A stretch of 64,000 nucleotides of DNA from Anaerotignum lactatifermentans DSM 14214 (GCF_900142265.1 NZ_FRAH01000003.1:115512-179511); one strand, 5' to 3'; shown: positions 40,135 through 51,603, numbered from the stretch's first letter. Made by a program: numbers and translations. Notes: generated by a model from the letters alone, not told the origin.

Positions 40135-41937
40135 TCATTCTGTAGGACCGCCTGTTTTGAATTCGTGTTCGTATTCCAGTTCTGGACGTTCTTTGGGGAA
40201 CCACATGGTCATAGTCGTGCCTTTGCCGTATTCACTTTCTGCCGTCAGGCGACCCTTATGGCTTTCCATGATTTCCTTGGCAATGGCAAGCCCCAGACCA
40301 GTGCCGCCCATAGCACGGCTTCTGGCTTTGTCCACACGATAGAAACGCTCGAAAATACGGGGCAGGTCTTCTCTGGTGATGCCCATACCTGTATCTTTGA
40401 CGGAAATCTTGTAATATTTCTCGTCCTCGGTGATAAAGATACGGATTTTCGCCTGCTCCAGACTGTATTTGATAGCGTTTGTCACAATGTTATTGACGAC
40501 CTGACCCACACGATCTCTGTCGCCGTAAATGATGACAGGATGGTCGCAAGGCTCAAAGGTCAGTTCCTGATGTTTCGCTTCCGCATGAATCTTGCTCTGG
40601 CGAACGGTAGTCATGAGGAATTCGTTCATTTCGATTTCCGTAATATTCAGGCGCACCTGCTTATTGTCAAAACGGGAAAGCTGCAACAGATCCCGTACCA
40701 GGAACGCCATACGGTCGGATTCGCTGTCGATGATGGACAAGAACTCCATGGCTGTTTCCCTGTCGTCCAGTGCCCCTTCCATAAGGGTTTCCGTATAACT
40801 CTTGACCGTAGTCAAAGGCGTACGCAGTTCGTGGGAAACGTTTGCCACAAATTCTTTCCGCATGTCGTCCAGTTTTTTCTGTTCTGTAACATCCTGCAAT
40901 ACCACCACAACGCCTTCCATTTCTTTTTTGGGGTTGTAGTGAGGAGAGAATGTGGCGTGAATAAACTGCTTATCCACAGGGAATGTGACTGCCTTGGAAA
41001 GCTCATCCCCCATATCCAAATATACGCCGGTGCTGATGTCAAAGGCACGGATAAAATGGGAAAAATCCATATCCATCTTATCCACCTTCAGCATTTCCTC
41101 CGCTGCCGTATTGGCAAGCATCAGCTCGCCATCCTTGGCAAAGGAGATAACACCGTCACTCATGTTATGCAAAATGATTTCCATACGGTTTTTCTCTTTG
41201 GAGATTTCCGACATGGTCTTTCTCAGTTCCGCTGCCATGTAGTTGAAACTGCTGGTAAGCTGCCCGATTTCGTCATTGCTGCGGACTTTCAGACTCTGAT
41301 TCAGCTTCCCTTCTGCCATGTTTTTTGCCCCTCTGGTCAGTGCCAGAATAGGTCCTGTCAAGGTCTGGGCAAAGACATAACCCATGATAGCCGCCAGAAA
41401 CAGGGCGATGGATACTGCCACAATGATGATCTTCGTGGTTTCATTCAGGCTGCTCTGCATATCGCTGGCATCCAAACGGGTATACACGATATATTCCACA
41501 TTGCCGTTTTCATCTGTCACAGGCAGGGCATAGCTCATCCATTCCTTCAGCAGACCAAAGGAGTCCGTACTTTTCTTGCCAGAGGAGAATGTGGCTGTGC
41601 CATTCATGCCGGCAATGACTGCCTGATCTGTATACTGGGTAAAAGGTGCTTTGGGCGATGTGGTAGACGCAATGGTCTCCCCTTCCGCATTCAGCACGTT
41701 CCCCTGGATACCCATGGCATTTGTTACTGTTGCCTGCAAGTCTTCCTGAAAGCTGTCCGCATCCCCTGCATCAATGACCTGCTCCACAATCTTTTCCGCG
41801 TAGATCTCCAGCTGCTGTCTTGATTTATTTATTTCGATATTCCTGAGGCTCAGCAGGATATACGTCCCGCTGACGATCATCACAATGAGCACCAGCCCCA
41901 GATACATCGCGATCAATTTCCATTTTATGCTGCGCAA
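40135..41937 (-). CDS. walK: Sensor histidine kinase WalK
   Basis: Membrane kinase of about 600 residues: helix 1 at about 10-32, an extracellular PAS-like domain, helix 2 near 175-198 (IIIVAVSIALFLAAIMGYVFA), HAMP (TGPILALTRGAKNMAEG), a cytoplasmic PAS (NRMEIILHNMSDGVISF), HisKA with ANVSHELRTPLTTV, and HATPase with NIVTNAIKYS, DTGMGI and GGTGLGLAIAK. The start is taken as TTG at 41937, because GGAG lies eight bases upstream; a GTG at 41946 is too close to it. Confidence 0.95.
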   Translation of the reverse strand: MRSIKWKLIAMYLGLVLIVMIVSGTYILLSLRNIEINKSRQQLEIYAEKIVEQVIDAGDADSFQEDLQATVTNAMGIQGNVLNAEGETIASTTSPKAPFTQYTDQAVIAGMNGTATFSSGKKSTDSFGLLKEWMSYALPVTDENGNVEYIVYTRLDASDMQSSLNETTKIIIVAVSIALFLAAIMGYVFAQTLTGPILALTRGAKNMAEGKLNQSLKVRSNDEIGQLTSSFNYMAAELRKTMSEISKEKNRMEIILHNMSDGVISFAKDGELMLANTAAEEMLKVDKMDMDFSHFIRAFDISTGVYLDMGDELSKAVTFPVDKQFIHATFSPHYNPKKEMEGVVVVLQDVTEQKKLDDMRKEFVANVSHELRTPLTTVKSYTETLMEGALDDRETAMEFLSIIDSESDRMAFLVRDLLQLSRFDNKQVRLNITEIEMNEFLMTTVRQSKIHAEAKHQELTFEPCDHPVIIYGDRDRVGQVVNNIVTNAIKYSLEQAKIRIFITEDEKYYKISVKDTGMGITREDLPRIFERFYRVDKARSRAMGGTGLGLAIAKEIMESHKGRLTAESEYGKGTTMTMWFPKERPELEYEHEFKTGGPTE

Positions 41938-41952
41938 TGATCCCACTCCGTT

Positions 41953-42657
41953 TTAATCACAATCAAAATAATAACCAACACCCCGTTTGGTGAGGATATA
42001 GGCAGGTTTGCCGGGATCGTCCTCGATTTTTTCCCGCAGACGGCGCACAGTCACGTCAACGGTACGAACATCCCCGAAATACTCATAACCCCATACCTTC
42101 TCCAGCAGGGTTTCTCTGGAAAATACCTGTCCTTTCTGCTGTGCCAGAAACTTCAAAAGCTCAAATTCACGCAGTGTCAGGTCGATGGTCTTACCATCTT
42201 TTTTCACTTCGTAGCGGTCAAGGTTCAAAGACAGCTTTCCGTAAGGAGATGCTTTCTCGTCGGATGCTGCCATGCCTGCTGCTTCCTGAAGGGCAGCCAC
42301 TTTCCGCAGGTTCGCTTTCACCCTCGCCATGAGCTCCCGCACACCAAAAGGCTTTGTTACATAGTCGTCCGCGCCCATTTCCAGCCCCAGAACCTTGTCC
42401 ACTTCTTCGGCTCTGGCTGTGAGCATAATGATAGGCGTATGTTTTTTCTCTCTGATTTTACGGCAAGCCTCATACCCGTCCATTTTGGGCATCATAATGT
42501 CCAACAGAATCAGATCGGGATTTTCCTCAAAGGTCTTTCTGACCCCTTCTTCCCCGTCCGATGCCGTAATGACCTGATACCCCTCTTTTTTCAGGTTAAA
42601 GGCAATGATATCTACAATATTTTTTTCATCGTCAACAATCAAAACTTTTCTGTCCAT
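41953..42657 (-). CDS. walR: Response regulator WalR
   Basis: The 234-residue OmpR-family regulator of cell-wall metabolism. Receiver domain KVLIVDDEKNIVDI with Asp53 in LILLDIMMPKMDG, and a winged-helix C-terminal domain (LTLREFELLKFLAQQ, VWGYEYFGDVRTVDVTVRRLR, KRGVGYYFD). It starts the wal operon from a strong promoter, and walK begins 15 bases after it. Confidence 0.96.
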   Translation of the reverse strand: MDRKVLIVDDEKNIVDIIAFNLKKEGYQVITASDGEEGVRKTFEENPDLILLDIMMPKMDGYEACRKIREKKHTPIIMLTARAEEVDKVLGLEMGADDYVTKPFGVRELMARVKANLRKVAALQEAAGMAASDEKASPYGKLSLNLDRYEVKKDGKTIDLTLREFELLKFLAQQKGQVFSRETLLEKVWGYEYFGDVRTVDVTVRRLREKIEDDPGKPAYILTKRGVGYYFDCD

Positions 42658-42701
42658 AGCTTCGATTCCCCCTTCAGAATCAAAATTTTCCCTTTCAAAA
42701 A

Positions 42702-42730
42702 ATTATACTAAATTTTGAAGAAAATGTAAA
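42702..42730 (-). promoter_or_regulatory. Promoter of the wal operon
   Basis: TTTACA (42725-42730) and TATAAT (42702-42707) on the minus strand, 17-base spacer. No WalR-type repeat is seen here. Confidence 0.8.
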
Positions 42731-42863
42731 CCAATCCTCTTTTTTGAACGAAAGATACGGCAGTTTTGTTCCAGATTGCCCCGTTATCAGACAAGTATAC
42801 ATAGCTTTCTGTAGTTTCCTATGATAGACTGGAAAAAAGGGCATATTTAAAGGGGGAATGGAT

Positions 42864-43850
42864 ATGAAAAGATTGATTGTATTACTGCTGTTTGTGCTGG
42901 CACTTTCCGGCTGCGGGCGGGAAATGTGGCTCAAAGGCGAGGTCATCGGGCGGGAAACCGATGAAAATGGAAACCTGACAGCCATTGTCACAGAAACCGA
43001 ATCCCATGGAACTGTTCGCTTTTTCCTCACGGAAGACACCGTCGTGGATCAGCTCAATGGAGAAATCACCGTGGAGGATTTTCTCACAAACGATGCTGTA
43101 TATCCTGTTGTTTCCGTCTACGCCGATGCCAATACCAAAACATTCGGTTCTTATGAAGGGGAGGAAATCCCTGGCTATACCGCCCTTCTCATCCATCTGG
43201 AAGGCGGTTATAAATCAAATACCAAAGTCCTTGCTGACGGCACCACATTGCACATTGTGGAAAAAGAAGGAGAAAACCAGTATGAACTGGAAGATGGCAC
43301 ACTGCTCCTTACCGAATCTCAGTCCACAGCTTCCGTTCTGCAAAAACTGAAACTAGAGCCTTTGTATGACCTTTCCGAACTGTTGGAACAGGCTTATGCC
43401 GCATACAAAGAAACAGAAAATCCCAGTGATTTTTATCCATATGCTGTTTCGCAGACAACTTCTCTGACAGCTTCCAATGAGAAACTCTATTATCTTGAAA
43501 CAGAAGTCAGACTTTCTACGGATATAAACAACACAACTTCCAACTCTTTAGGACTGGCAGTGGACAGAGAAACAGAAATCCCTATTCCCACTGCGGAACT
43601 GTTCACCTGTCCGGAAAATGAAATCGGCACAAATCTTCTGGCACTGGCAGACCTGTCTGACGCAGACAGAGCCGCCATGGAATCCGCTTTCCGGCTGGAA
43701 TATGTGATATTCGTGGGTGATTCCATCCGCATCAAATTCCCGGAAAACAGCCTTTCCACCCAGTCGGAAGGTTATGTGGTTTATTTAGAAGACACGGAAG
43801 GCGTCCACGCACTGCTTCGGGATTGGGCAATTTCAAAGGACATCGGATAA
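42864..43850 (+). CDS. Uncharacterised lipoprotein
   Basis: The 328 residues start with a lipoprotein signal, KRLIVLLLFVLALSGC (lipobox LSGC). The mature part is beta-rich at first (MWLKGEVIGRETDENGNLTA, then GTVRFFLTEDTVVDQL), with a central helical region and a C-terminal EYVIFVGDSIRIKF segment. No family is recognised. The second ATG (42864) is preferred, seven bases after GGGGG. It is convergent with pgi and shares a terminator. Confidence 0.75.
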   Translation: MKRLIVLLLFVLALSGCGREMWLKGEVIGRETDENGNLTAIVTETESHGTVRFFLTEDTVVDQLNGEITVEDFLTNDAVYPVVSVYADANTKTFGSYEGEEIPGYTALLIHLEGGYKSNTKVLADGTTLHIVEKEGENQYELEDGTLLLTESQSTASVLQKLKLEPLYDLSELLEQAYAAYKETENPSDFYPYAVSQTTSLTASNEKLYYLETEVRLSTDINNTTSNSLGLAVDRETEIPIPTAELFTCPENEIGTNLLALADLSDADRAAMESAFRLEYVIFVGDSIRIKFPENSLSTQSEGYVVYLEDTEGVHALLRDWAISKDIG

Positions 43851-43853
43851 CAT

Positions 43854-43892
43854 AAAAAAGCTGAAATCTTTTCTCAAAGATTTCAGCTTTTT
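43854..43892. terminator. Bidirectional terminator made of a family A inner hairpin (A9)
   Basis: AAAGCTGAAATCTTT and AAAGATTTCAGCTTT form a perfect stem with loop TCTC and A and T runs. The arms are the same as the inner hairpin of family A, and CTTATGAAGAAGCC follows at 43901-43914, a remnant of the outer arm. Thus a family A remnant here is the terminator itself. Confidence 0.85.
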
Positions 43893-43938
43893 TTATTTTC
43901 CTTATGAAGAAGCCGTGCTTTCCTTACCGAAAAACGTA

Positions 43939-45276
43939 TCAGCCGTTCAGACGTTTTTCCAGTTCTTCTTTCATATCTTCGTAACCGGGTTTGCCCAGCA
44001 GTGCGAACATATTCTTTTTGTATGCTTCTACACCGGGCTGGTTGAAGGGGTTTACATCCAGCATATAGCCGCTGATGCCCACTGCTTTTTCAAAGAAGTA
44101 AACCAGTGCGCCGAAGTGCCAAGCGTCCATACGATCCATTTCGATAACCATGTTAGGTACGCCGCCGTCCATGTGTGCCAGCATTGTGCCTGCAAAAGCT
44201 TTGCTGTTTACAAACTGCATTTCTTTGCCTTTCAGGAAGTTCAGACCATCCAGGTCTTCCGCATCGAAAGGTACCAGCACTGTGCTCTTAGGTTCTTTGC
44301 ACCACATAACGGTTTCAAAGAAATAACGGCTGCCTTCCTGAATGAACTGACCGATGGAGTGCAGGTCTGTGGAGAAGTTTGCGGCTACAGGGAAGATGCC
44401 TTTGCCGTCTTTGCCTTCGCTTTCTGCGTAAAGCTGTTTATACCATTCGCCAAAAGAAACCATGTGAGGTTCATAGTTTGCCAGGATTTCCACTGTTTTG
44501 CCGTTGCGGTAGAAGAAGTTTCTTGCTGCCGCATACTGATAGCAGGGGTTTTCCATGATGTCAGGGTTGCTGTAAGCTTCTCTTGCCCACTGTGCGCCTT
44601 CCATAACTTTGTCGATGTCTACGCCTGCCACTGCCATAGCCAGCATGCCTACGGCTGTCAGAACAGTGAATCTGCCGCCGATGTCATCGGGGATGATGAA
44701 TGTTTCATAGCCTTCTGTGTTGCACATGGTTTTCAGTGCGCCTCTGGCTCTGTCTGTTGTTGCGTAAATACGTTCTGCTGCGCCTTCTTTGCCATATTTG
44801 TTTTCCAGCAGCTGTTTGAAGATACGGAAAGCGATGGCAGGTTCTGTAGTAGTACCGGATTTGGAGATCACGTTTACAGAGAAATCTCTGTCACCCAGAA
44901 TACCCAGAATGTCGCTCAGATAAGCGGAGCTGATGTTGTTGCCCACGAAATAGATGTCGGGGGTTGTTTTCTTTTTGTCTTCGTTGTAAAAAGGTGTTTT
45001 GATGAAGTCCAGAGCGGTTCTGGTGCCCAGATAAGAGCCGCCGATACCGATAACAATCAGTACTTCACTCTGTTTCTGGATTTTTTCCGCTGCTTTTTTG
45101 ATGCGGGCAAATTCTTCTTTGTCGTAGTCTACGGGCCAATCTACCCAGCCTACGAAATCGTTGCCTTTGCCTGTTTTTTCATGGAGCGCTGTGTGACATG
45201 CTTTCACTTCTTCTGCCATTGCAGCAAAGTCCTGTTTTGTCACAGCATCGCCTTTGACTGAAAATGTAATGCTCAT
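43939..45276 (-). CDS. pgi: Glucose-6-phosphate isomerase
   Basis: Glycolytic and gluconeogenic enzyme interconverting glucose-6-phosphate and fructose-6-phosphate. The 445 residues carry the SIS-type motifs [51 protein letters not shown], and the catalytic Lys/Glu/His regions ending in [20 protein letters not shown]. Size is normal for bacterial short-form enzymes. AGAGGAGG precedes the ATG. Confidence 0.97.
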   Translation of the reverse strand: MSITFSVKGDAVTKQDFAAMAEEVKACHTALHEKTGKGNDFVGWVDWPVDYDKEEFARIKKAAEKIQKQSEVLIVIGIGGSYLGTRTALDFIKTPFYNEDKKKTTPDIYFVGNNISSAYLSDILGILGDRDFSVNVISKSGTTTEPAIAFRIFKQLLENKYGKEGAAERIYATTDRARGALKTMCNTEGYETFIIPDDIGGRFTVLTAVGMLAMAVAGVDIDKVMEGAQWAREAYSNPDIMENPCYQYAAARNFFYRNGKTVEILANYEPHMVSFGEWYKQLYAESEGKDGKGIFPVAANFSTDLHSIGQFIQEGSRYFFETVMWCKEPKSTVLVPFDAEDLDGLNFLKGKEMQFVNSKAFAGTMLAHMDGGVPNMVIEMDRMDAWHFGALVYFFEKAVGISGYMLDVNPFNQPGVEAYKKNMFALLGKPGYEDMKEELEKRLNG

Positions 45277-45324
45277 CTTTGGTTCCTCCTCTTTATTAAT
45301 GTTGTCCCCATATTTTCATTTATA

Positions 45325-46434
45325 TTACTGCGTCCCTTTCAAAATGATTTCGTTGACAGGTTCCTGAATGACTTCTTTGGAAACTTCTTTTTCCTCTGTC
45401 ACAAAACCATTGACGCGTGTAATCTGAATGGTGCTTTTTTTCTGACCGTCTTTCCCCTGCTGGATTACCCGCTGATAGCTGGCAGGCTTGGTGTCGTCAT
45501 ACTGTGTTTCATACTGCTTGGGTTCCACACTGGTCAGCACCTGTGTTTCCACAGATTTGACGGAAACCATAGGCTTCTGTTCGGTAACATTCAATGTCTC
45601 ACCGATAACAACCGCATCTTTTGCGCTGGGATTCATTTCATACAGTTCTTCCAATGTCATATCAAATTCTGCCGCAATACTGCCTGCCCGATCCCCTGTT
45701 TTTACGGTATAGGTCGTGGTAACAGGTGTGGTGCTGGTCAGTTTTGCCACTGCGTCATCCACAGACAGGATTTCCGCAGAATCCACGAACTGATTTTCCA
45801 CGGTCACATTTTCCACAAAGGAAATTTCTGCATTGGAATTTTCGTCCTGAGGCAGATAAGGTTCTTTCAGCTTATCCTGTACCTGCTGGGCTTCCTCCGC
45901 CGTTGCCAGAGGCGCCACTGCGCCGCCGTCTACAAAGATCACAGACGCTTCCACTTTATAAGTGACTGCATTGCGCAGTTTTGGCATCAGATATTCCATG
46001 GTGCAGATATCTTTTTTCCGGTCACCAGACACATGAAGCTTTTCCGCCCGGATCTCCTCATTGACTTGTACATTGGTACCCACTGTAGTTGCCAACTGGG
46101 CTTCCAGATTGGTCTTGATTTCTTCGGCGGAAATGGATGTGGTACTCAAAATACCCATGCTTTCCTCGCCCACAAACACTTCCGTACCATTTTTATGAAA
46201 AAACGCAAAAAACAGGATCAAAACAACGATCACCGCAACGCCAATTCCGGCTTTTTTCGGTGTAAGCTGCATATTCTTACGGGCTTTATTGCCTTTCTGT
46301 CCGCCGGATTTTCGGCTGCGCTGTGTTTTTTGTCTGCCTTTTTTTCCTCGATTTCTTTCCACATCGGCACCGGCTTTTCCGCTGTAAGCAACGCGTTCCT
46401 CACGCTTTGGGAACAGCTCCGTTTTTTTCGCCAT
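45325..46434 (-). CDS. Membrane-anchored LysM-G5 protein without a peptidase domain
   Basis: The 369 residues begin with a basic cytoplasmic stretch (about 1-60, many Lys and Arg), then one membrane helix (GIGVAVIVVLILFFAFF). Outside, a mixed region, then a LysM domain (TYTVKTGDRAGSIAAEFDMT, about 240-285), and a G5 domain at the C-terminus ending in VNEIILKGTQ. In related clostridial proteins this end is followed by an M23 endopeptidase; here a stop follows at once. Thus it can bind peptidoglycan but probably not cut it. Confidence 0.85.
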   Translation of the reverse strand: MAKKTELFPKREERVAYSGKAGADVERNRGKKGRQKTQRSRKSGGQKGNKARKNMQLTPKKAGIGVAVIVVLILFFAFFHKNGTEVFVGEESMGILSTTSISAEEIKTNLEAQLATTVGTNVQVNEEIRAEKLHVSGDRKKDICTMEYLMPKLRNAVTYKVEASVIFVDGGAVAPLATAEEAQQVQDKLKEPYLPQDENSNAEISFVENVTVENQFVDSAEILSVDDAVAKLTSTTPVTTTYTVKTGDRAGSIAAEFDMTLEELYEMNPSAKDAVVIGETLNVTEQKPMVSVKSVETQVLTSVEPKQYETQYDDTKPASYQRVIQQGKDGQKKSTIQITRVNGFVTEEKEVSKEVIQEPVNEIILKGTQ

Positions 46435-46557
46435 TGGGCTTTCGCCTCCCTTCGGTCTGCAAAAAAATATGTCGATACATCTTTTATTTTATGCCATTGG
46501 GAAACGGATTGCAAGAAAAAAACAGCAGAGTTCTTCACAAAGGGCAGTTTCTGTACG

Positions 46558-46600
46558 CAAAAAAGCCGGAAATTTCCACAAATCGGAATTTCCGGCTTTC
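46558..46600 (-). terminator. Terminator of the activase gene
   Basis: On the minus strand AAAGCCGGAAATTCC pairs with GGAAATTTCCGGCTTT (one bulge), followed by T residues. Confidence 0.8.
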
Positions 46601-46621
46601 TGTTTACACTTGATACAGCCC

Positions 46622-49600
46622 TTAGTCTTCTTTTACGGAGAAAGCTGCTTTTGTTACGGAGTGACGTTCTTTCAGAGCGTCTGTTCTGCCTGCTGCCAGA
46701 TTCTTTTCTGCAGAAGACAGCATCAGTTTGATACGGTTGAGCTGGTTGACTTCACTTGCGCCCGGATCGTAGTCGATGGCTACGATATTGGAGATAGGAT
46801 ACTGTTTACGCAGTTCCTTGATAACGCCTTTGCCCACAACGTGGTTAGGCAGACAGCCGAAGGGCTGTGTGCAGACGATATTGGGTACGCCGCTGTGAAT
46901 CAGTTCGATCATTTCCGCTGTCAGGAACCAGCCTTCACCAGTCTGGTTGCACAGGGAAACCACTTTCTTCGCATATTCGCCCAAAGTACGGATATCTTCG
47001 GGACGGTCGAAGCGTTTGCTCTTTTCCAGTGCTTTCATCAAAGGTTTCTGATACCATTCGATGACTTTTGCCAGTGCGTTGGCAATGATTCTGCCTTTTC
47101 TGGTGCCGCCCAGATATTTTTCTTTCTGGGTTGCGTTATAGCAGCAGTACAGACCGAATGTGAGCAGATCAGGCACAACAGCTTCTGCGCCTTCTCTTTC
47201 CAGCAGGTTTACCAGATCGTTGTTGGCTGTGGGATGGAATTTTACCAGAATTTCCCCTACGACGCCAACACGAGGTTTTTTCATATCTTCGTAGATTTCC
47301 AGATTTTCGAAGTCACGGATGATGCCTGCGATGTTGCTGCAGAATGTCTTTCTGTCTGCACGCAGGATATCTTTTTTGACTTTTTCATTCCATTTTTCAT
47401 ACAGTGCGTTTGCGGAGCCTTTTACCTTTTCATAAGGACGGGTGCGGTAGAGCACACGCATGAAGGTATCGCCGTAAACCAGTGCCTGCATCGCTCTGTG
47501 GAGCAGCGCGGGTTCATATTTGAAGCCGGGGTTCTTTTCCAGACCTGCAGGGTTGATGGAGATGACAGGGATGTTAGGCATACCTGCGTTTTCCAGTGCT
47601 TTACGGATGAAAGCGATGTAGTTTGTAGCACGGCAGCCGCCGCCAGTCTGAGAAATCAGCAGAGCGGTACGGTTCAGGTCGTAGTTACCGGACAGCAGAC
47701 CGTTCATCAGCTGACCAATGGTGATCAGTGCAGGATAACATGCGTCATTGTTTACGTATTTCAGACCTGCGTCGATGGCATCTTTATCCATAGCTGCCAT
47801 GACTTCCAGATTGTAGCCGCATTTACGGAAAGCGGGTTCCAGAATGTCAAAGTGGATAGGAGACATCTGAGGACACAGGATGGTGTAATCCTTCCGCATT
47901 TCTTTTGTAAAGAGTACACGTTTCAAAGAAGCGTCGCCTTTTCTCAGTTTTACGTTCTTTTCTTTTCTGTCTTCGATGGCAGCGATCAAAGAACGGATAC
48001 GGATTCTGGCTGCACCCAGGTTGTTTACTTCGTCGATTTTCAGGGCTGTATAGATTTTGCCTGCTGCTGTCAAAATGGCTTTGACTTCGTCCGTTGTAAC
48101 AGCATCCAGACCACAACCGAAGGAGTTCAGCTGAACATATTCGATGTTTTCCTGTTTCTTTACGAAAGCTGCAGCTTCGTACAGACGGGAGTGGTAAGTC
48201 CACTGGTCACGAACAACGGTAGGACGTTCCAGATGACCCATATGTGCCACACTGTCTTCTGTCAGAACAGCGATGTTGTAGCCTGCAATCAGTTCGGGAA
48301 TACCGTGGTTGATTTCAGGGTCTACATGGTAAGGACGACCGCCCAGCACAATACCTGTCATGTTGTTGTCTTTCAGGTATTTCACGGTTTCTTCGCCTTT
48401 TTTGTGCATGTCATGACGGAAGTTTTCCCATTCTGCCCAGCCAGCTTCTACAGCGGCTTTGATTTCTTTTGCATCACAGCCCATGGGAACGAATTCGTCT
48501 GTCATACGTTTGATGATGGTTTCAATCTTATCCAAAGAGAGGAAAGGATTCATGAACTTGATATTCTTTTCTTTCAGATCCTCTACGTTGTTTTTGATGT
48601 TTTCGTTATAAGATGCCACGATAGGGCAGTTATAGTTGTTGTCAGCTGCGCTGCTGTCCCGTCTTTCGTAAACGATACCGGGATAGAAGATGAAGTCTAC
48701 GCCCTGTTCGATGAGGTACATGATATGGCCGTGTACCAGTTTTGCGGGATAGCAAACGGATTCACTGGGGATGGATTCCATACCCTTTTCAAAGATTGCC
48801 TTTGTGGAATAAGGGGACAGTACCACACGATAGCCCAGTTTTGTGAAGAATGTGAACCAGAAAGGATAATCTTCCCACATATTCAGCACACGAGGGATAC
48901 CAACGGTGCCTCTGGTTGCCTGTTCTGCTGTGAGGGGTTCATAGTCGAACAGTCTGTGGCGTTTGTATTCATACAGGTTAGGAGCGGGATTTTCATTCTT
49001 TTCTTTCCCCAGACCTCTTTCACAGCGGTTACCTGTGATGAATCTTCTGCCGCCGCTGAACTGGTTGATGGTCAGCAGACAGTGGTTTGTGCAGCCCTGG
49101 CATCTAGCCATGGTGGACTTGATTTCCAGCGCGTTCATTTCTTCACGGCTTACCAGTGTTGTCTGGTAACCTTCTGTATATTTATCTCTTGCGATGAGCC
49201 CTGCGCCGAAAGCACCCATGATGCCGGCGATGTCAGGACGAACGGCTTCTCTGCCGCTGATGAGCTCAAAGCTTTTCAGTACCGCGTCGTTATAGAATGT
49301 ACCACCCTGTACAACCATGGATTTCCCCATAGCCTTAGGGTCAGCGATTTTGATAACTTTCAGCAGTGCGTTTTTGATAACGGAATATGCCAGACCTGCG
49401 GAAATATCTGCTACGTCTGCCCCTTCTTTCTGTGCCTGTTTTACACGGGAGTTCATGAAAACAGTACATCTGGAACCCAAATCGATGGGGGCTTTTGCGA
49501 AAAGGGCAATCTTCGCGAAGTCCGCAACGGTGTAGTTCAGGGATTTTGCAAAAGTTTCGATGAAGGAACCGCAGCCAGAGGAACAAGCTTCGTTCAGCAG

Positions 49601-50929
49601 TACGCTGTCGATGACGCCATCCTTGATACGGATACATTTCATATCCTGACCGCCGATATCCAGAATGAAGTCTACATCGGGTTTGAAGAACTGTGCTGCT
49701 TTATAGTGCGCAACGGTTTCGATGTAGCCCAAGTCCATCATCAATGCTTCTTTGATGAGACCTTCGCCGTAACCGGTTACGCAGGAATTGCGGATAGTCA
49801 CGCCTTCAGGCATCAGGTCATACATTTCATTCAAACTCTGCATAACCACTTTCAGAGGGTTGCCTTCGTTGCCTGCGTAGAAGGAATAGAGCAGATCGCC
49901 CTGTTCGCTGACCAGAGCCACTTTTGTGGTGGTGGAACCAGCGTCGATACCCAGGAAAGCATTGCCTTTGTATGTAGAAAGAGGTACGCGTTTTACTTTA
50001 TCTTTATCGTGGCGTTCTTTGAACACCGCGTAATCGTCTTCGTTTTTGAACAGAGGGTCCAGACGGCTGACTTCTGCGGACAGTTCTGCGCCTTTTTCCA
50101 GACGACCCAGCAGAGTATCAAAGTCCAGATTTGCTTCGCCTTTGTTGGAAACGGCTGTACCGTAAGCTGCAAAAAGGTGAGAGTTTTCAGGCAGCAGTGC
50201 AGTTTCGTCTGTCAGGTGCAGTGTTTCAATGAAACGCTGACGCAGTTCAGAGAGGAAATGCAGAGGGCCACCCAAAAATGCCACATGACCGCGGATAGGT
50301 TTGCCGCATGCCAGACCGGCAATGGTCTGGTTGACAACAGCCTGGAAAATGGAAGCTGCCAAGTCTTCTTTTCTTGCCCCGTCGTTGATGAGGGGCTGGA
50401 TGTCTGTTTTTGCGAATACACCACAGCGGGAAGCGATGGGATAAATGACTTCATGACCTTTTGCGTATTCGTTCAGACCTGTTGCGTCTGTGTGCAGCAG
50501 GCTTGCCATCTGGTCGATGAAGGAACCGGTACCGCCGGCACATACGCCGTTCATACGCTGTTCCACATTACCGCCGGAGAAATAAATGATTTTCGCGTCT
50601 TCGCCGCCCAGTTCGATGGCAACATCTGTCTGAGGCACAACGGTTTCGATGGCGTTTGCTGTAGCAACCACTTCCTGGATGAAGTCTACGCCAACGGCTT
50701 TTGCCAGCGCAACGCCGCCGGAGCCGGTGATCATGGTTGCAAATTCACAATAACCCAATTCTTCCTTGGCTTCTGCCAGGATTTCTTTTACGGTTTTCTT
50801 GATTTCGGAAAAATGTCTGCGATAGCGACTAAATACAATTTCATTTGCAGAATCTGTCAGCACGACTTTGACTGTTGTGGAGCCGATATCGATCCCCATT
50901 TTGTATGTCTGTTCATTATGATACTGCAC
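46622..50929 (-). CDS. Giant 2-hydroxyacyl-CoA dehydratase activase-like protein
   Basis: The 1435-residue chain contains two ASKHA ATPase domains ([16 protein letters not shown] at about 11; [16 protein letters not shown] at about 330), the iron-sulfur-type motifs [11 protein letters not shown] and [15 protein letters not shown], then a cysteine-rich linker ([20 protein letters not shown]) and a C-terminal half like DUF2229/HgdB-type dehydratase subunits ([23 protein letters not shown]). Members use ATP to pass electrons to 2-hydroxyacyl-CoA dehydratases. No dehydratase genes lie next to it. It starts at GTG 50929, which overlaps the TetR gene by 14 bases. Confidence 0.92.
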   Translation of the reverse strand: MQYHNEQTYKMGIDIGSTTVKVVLTDSANEIVFSRYRRHFSEIKKTVKEILAEAKEELGYCEFATMITGSGGVALAKAVGVDFIQEVVATANAIETVVPQTDVAIELGGEDAKIIYFSGGNVEQRMNGVCAGGTGSFIDQMASLLHTDATGLNEYAKGHEVIYPIASRCGVFAKTDIQPLINDGARKEDLAASIFQAVVNQTIAGLACGKPIRGHVAFLGGPLHFLSELRQRFIETLHLTDETALLPENSHLFAAYGTAVSNKGEANLDFDTLLGRLEKGAELSAEVSRLDPLFKNEDDYAVFKERHDKDKVKRVPLSTYKGNAFLGIDAGSTTTKVALVSEQGDLLYSFYAGNEGNPLKVVMQSLNEMYDLMPEGVTIRNSCVTGYGEGLIKEALMMDLGYIETVAHYKAAQFFKPDVDFILDIGGQDMKCIRIKDGVIDSVLLNEACSSGCGSFIETFAKSLNYTVADFAKIALFAKAPIDLGSRCTVFMNSRVKQAQKEGADVADISAGLAYSVIKNALLKVIKIADPKAMGKSMVVQGGTFYNDAVLKSFELISGREAVRPDIAGIMGAFGAGLIARDKYTEGYQTTLVSREEMNALEIKSTMARCQGCTNHCLLTINQFSGGRRFITGNRCERGLGKEKNENPAPNLYEYKRHRLFDYEPLTAEQATRGTVGIPRVLNMWEDYPFWFTFFTKLGYRVVLSPYSTKAIFEKGMESIPSESVCYPAKLVHGHIMYLIEQGVDFIFYPGIVYERRDSSAADNNYNCPIVASYNENIKNNVEDLKEKNIKFMNPFLSLDKIETIIKRMTDEFVPMGCDAKEIKAAVEAGWAEWENFRHDMHKKGEETVKYLKDNNMTGIVLGGRPYHVDPEINHGIPELIAGYNIAVLTEDSVAHMGHLERPTVVRDQWTYHSRLYEAAAFVKKQENIEYVQLNSFGCGLDAVTTDEVKAILTAAGKIYTALKIDEVNNLGAARIRIRSLIAAIEDRKEKNVKLRKGDASLKRVLFTKEMRKDYTILCPQMSPIHFDILEPAFRKCGYNLEVMAAMDKDAIDAGLKYVNNDACYPALITIGQLMNGLLSGNYDLNRTALLISQTGGGCRATNYIAFIRKALENAGMPNIPVISINPAGLEKNPGFKYEPALLHRAMQALVYGDTFMRVLYRTRPYEKVKGSANALYEKWNEKVKKDILRADRKTFCSNIAGIIRDFENLEIYEDMKKPRVGVVGEILVKFHPTANNDLVNLLEREGAEAVVPDLLTFGLYCCYNATQKEKYLGGTRKGRIIANALAKVIEWYQKPLMKALEKSKRFDRPEDIRTLGEYAKKVVSLCNQTGEGWFLTAEMIELIHSGVPNIVCTQPFGCLPNHVVGKGVIKELRKQYPISNIVAIDYDPGASEVNQLNRIKLMLSSAEKNLAAGRTDALKERHSVTKAAFSVKED

Positions 50930-51578
50930 TGTTCACACCCCCATGTAAATACTTCAGATAAATGTCCTGCACGGCAATGTCCCGCCAGAGCTGTTCTTCC
51001 ATATATCTGTACTTCTCTTCGTCGTCAATGGTTTCATCCAGCACCTTCAGTGCCAGGATGCCGTCCTGCATGGCAAGGGTCATCATCACGCAGCTTTCGA
51101 TGTCCACATCTGCGGCAATTTCCTTGCGTTCCTTGCCCCGCTCCAGTATACGGCGCAGGATTCTTTTTCTTTCTTCGGTATTCTGTGCAAAATAGCTTTG
51201 CACTTCCTCATATTTTTTCATGCCTTCATAAAGCAGGAAGTAAAAATCCCGAAAGGCAATATCCATACCAATGTTTTCCTGGAATCTGCGGAAGCGCTGC
51301 GGCGCAAAAAAGGCATCCCACAACAGGGTTTTTGTGGAAACGTCCGGGTGTTTGTTTTCCCATGCCTGCCGCATTTCTTCCAGAGGCTGTAAGTAATAGG
51401 GGCGCAGGTACGTTTCGATGACCTTAACCACCAGATCTTCACGGCTTTTGAAGCAATAATAAAAGCCGCCTTTGGTGGTGCCTGCTTCCCGAATGATTTC
51501 GTTGGTGGAGATATCGGAAAACCCTTTGCCCAAAAACAGCCGAAATGCTGTCTGCAAAATATTCAGTTCCGTTTTCAT
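50916..51578 (-). CDS. TetR/AcrR family regulator
   Basis: The 220 residues have an N-terminal TetR helix-turn-helix ([20 protein letters not shown], then [21 protein letters not shown]) and an all-helical ligand domain. Its 3' end overlaps the giant activase gene, so they are translated together and the activase is very likely controlled by this repressor. A CAGACC/GGTCTG palindrome lies between promoter and start. AAGGAGGGATC precedes the ATG. The ligand is unknown, perhaps an acyl-CoA (inference). Confidence 0.94.
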   Translation of the reverse strand: MKTELNILQTAFRLFLGKGFSDISTNEIIREAGTTKGGFYYCFKSREDLVVKVIETYLRPYYLQPLEEMRQAWENKHPDVSTKTLLWDAFFAPQRFRRFQENIGMDIAFRDFYFLLYEGMKKYEEVQSYFAQNTEERKRILRRILERGKERKEIAADVDIESCVMMTLAMQDGILALKVLDETIDDEEKYRYMEEQLWRDIAVQDIYLKYLHGGVNSAVS

Positions 51579-51603
51579 GCGATCCCTCCTTTATGTATAC
51601 ATA

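Noticed and set aside
40165..41823. A 552-codon open frame on the plus strand
   Set aside because: Antisense shadow of walK; the composition is typical of reversed coding sequence.
46469..51421. A 1650-codon open frame on the plus strand
   Set aside because: It lies opposite the giant activase gene, has a cysteine- and phenylalanine-rich translation without any motif, and no ribosome binding site. It is caused by codon usage on the other strand.
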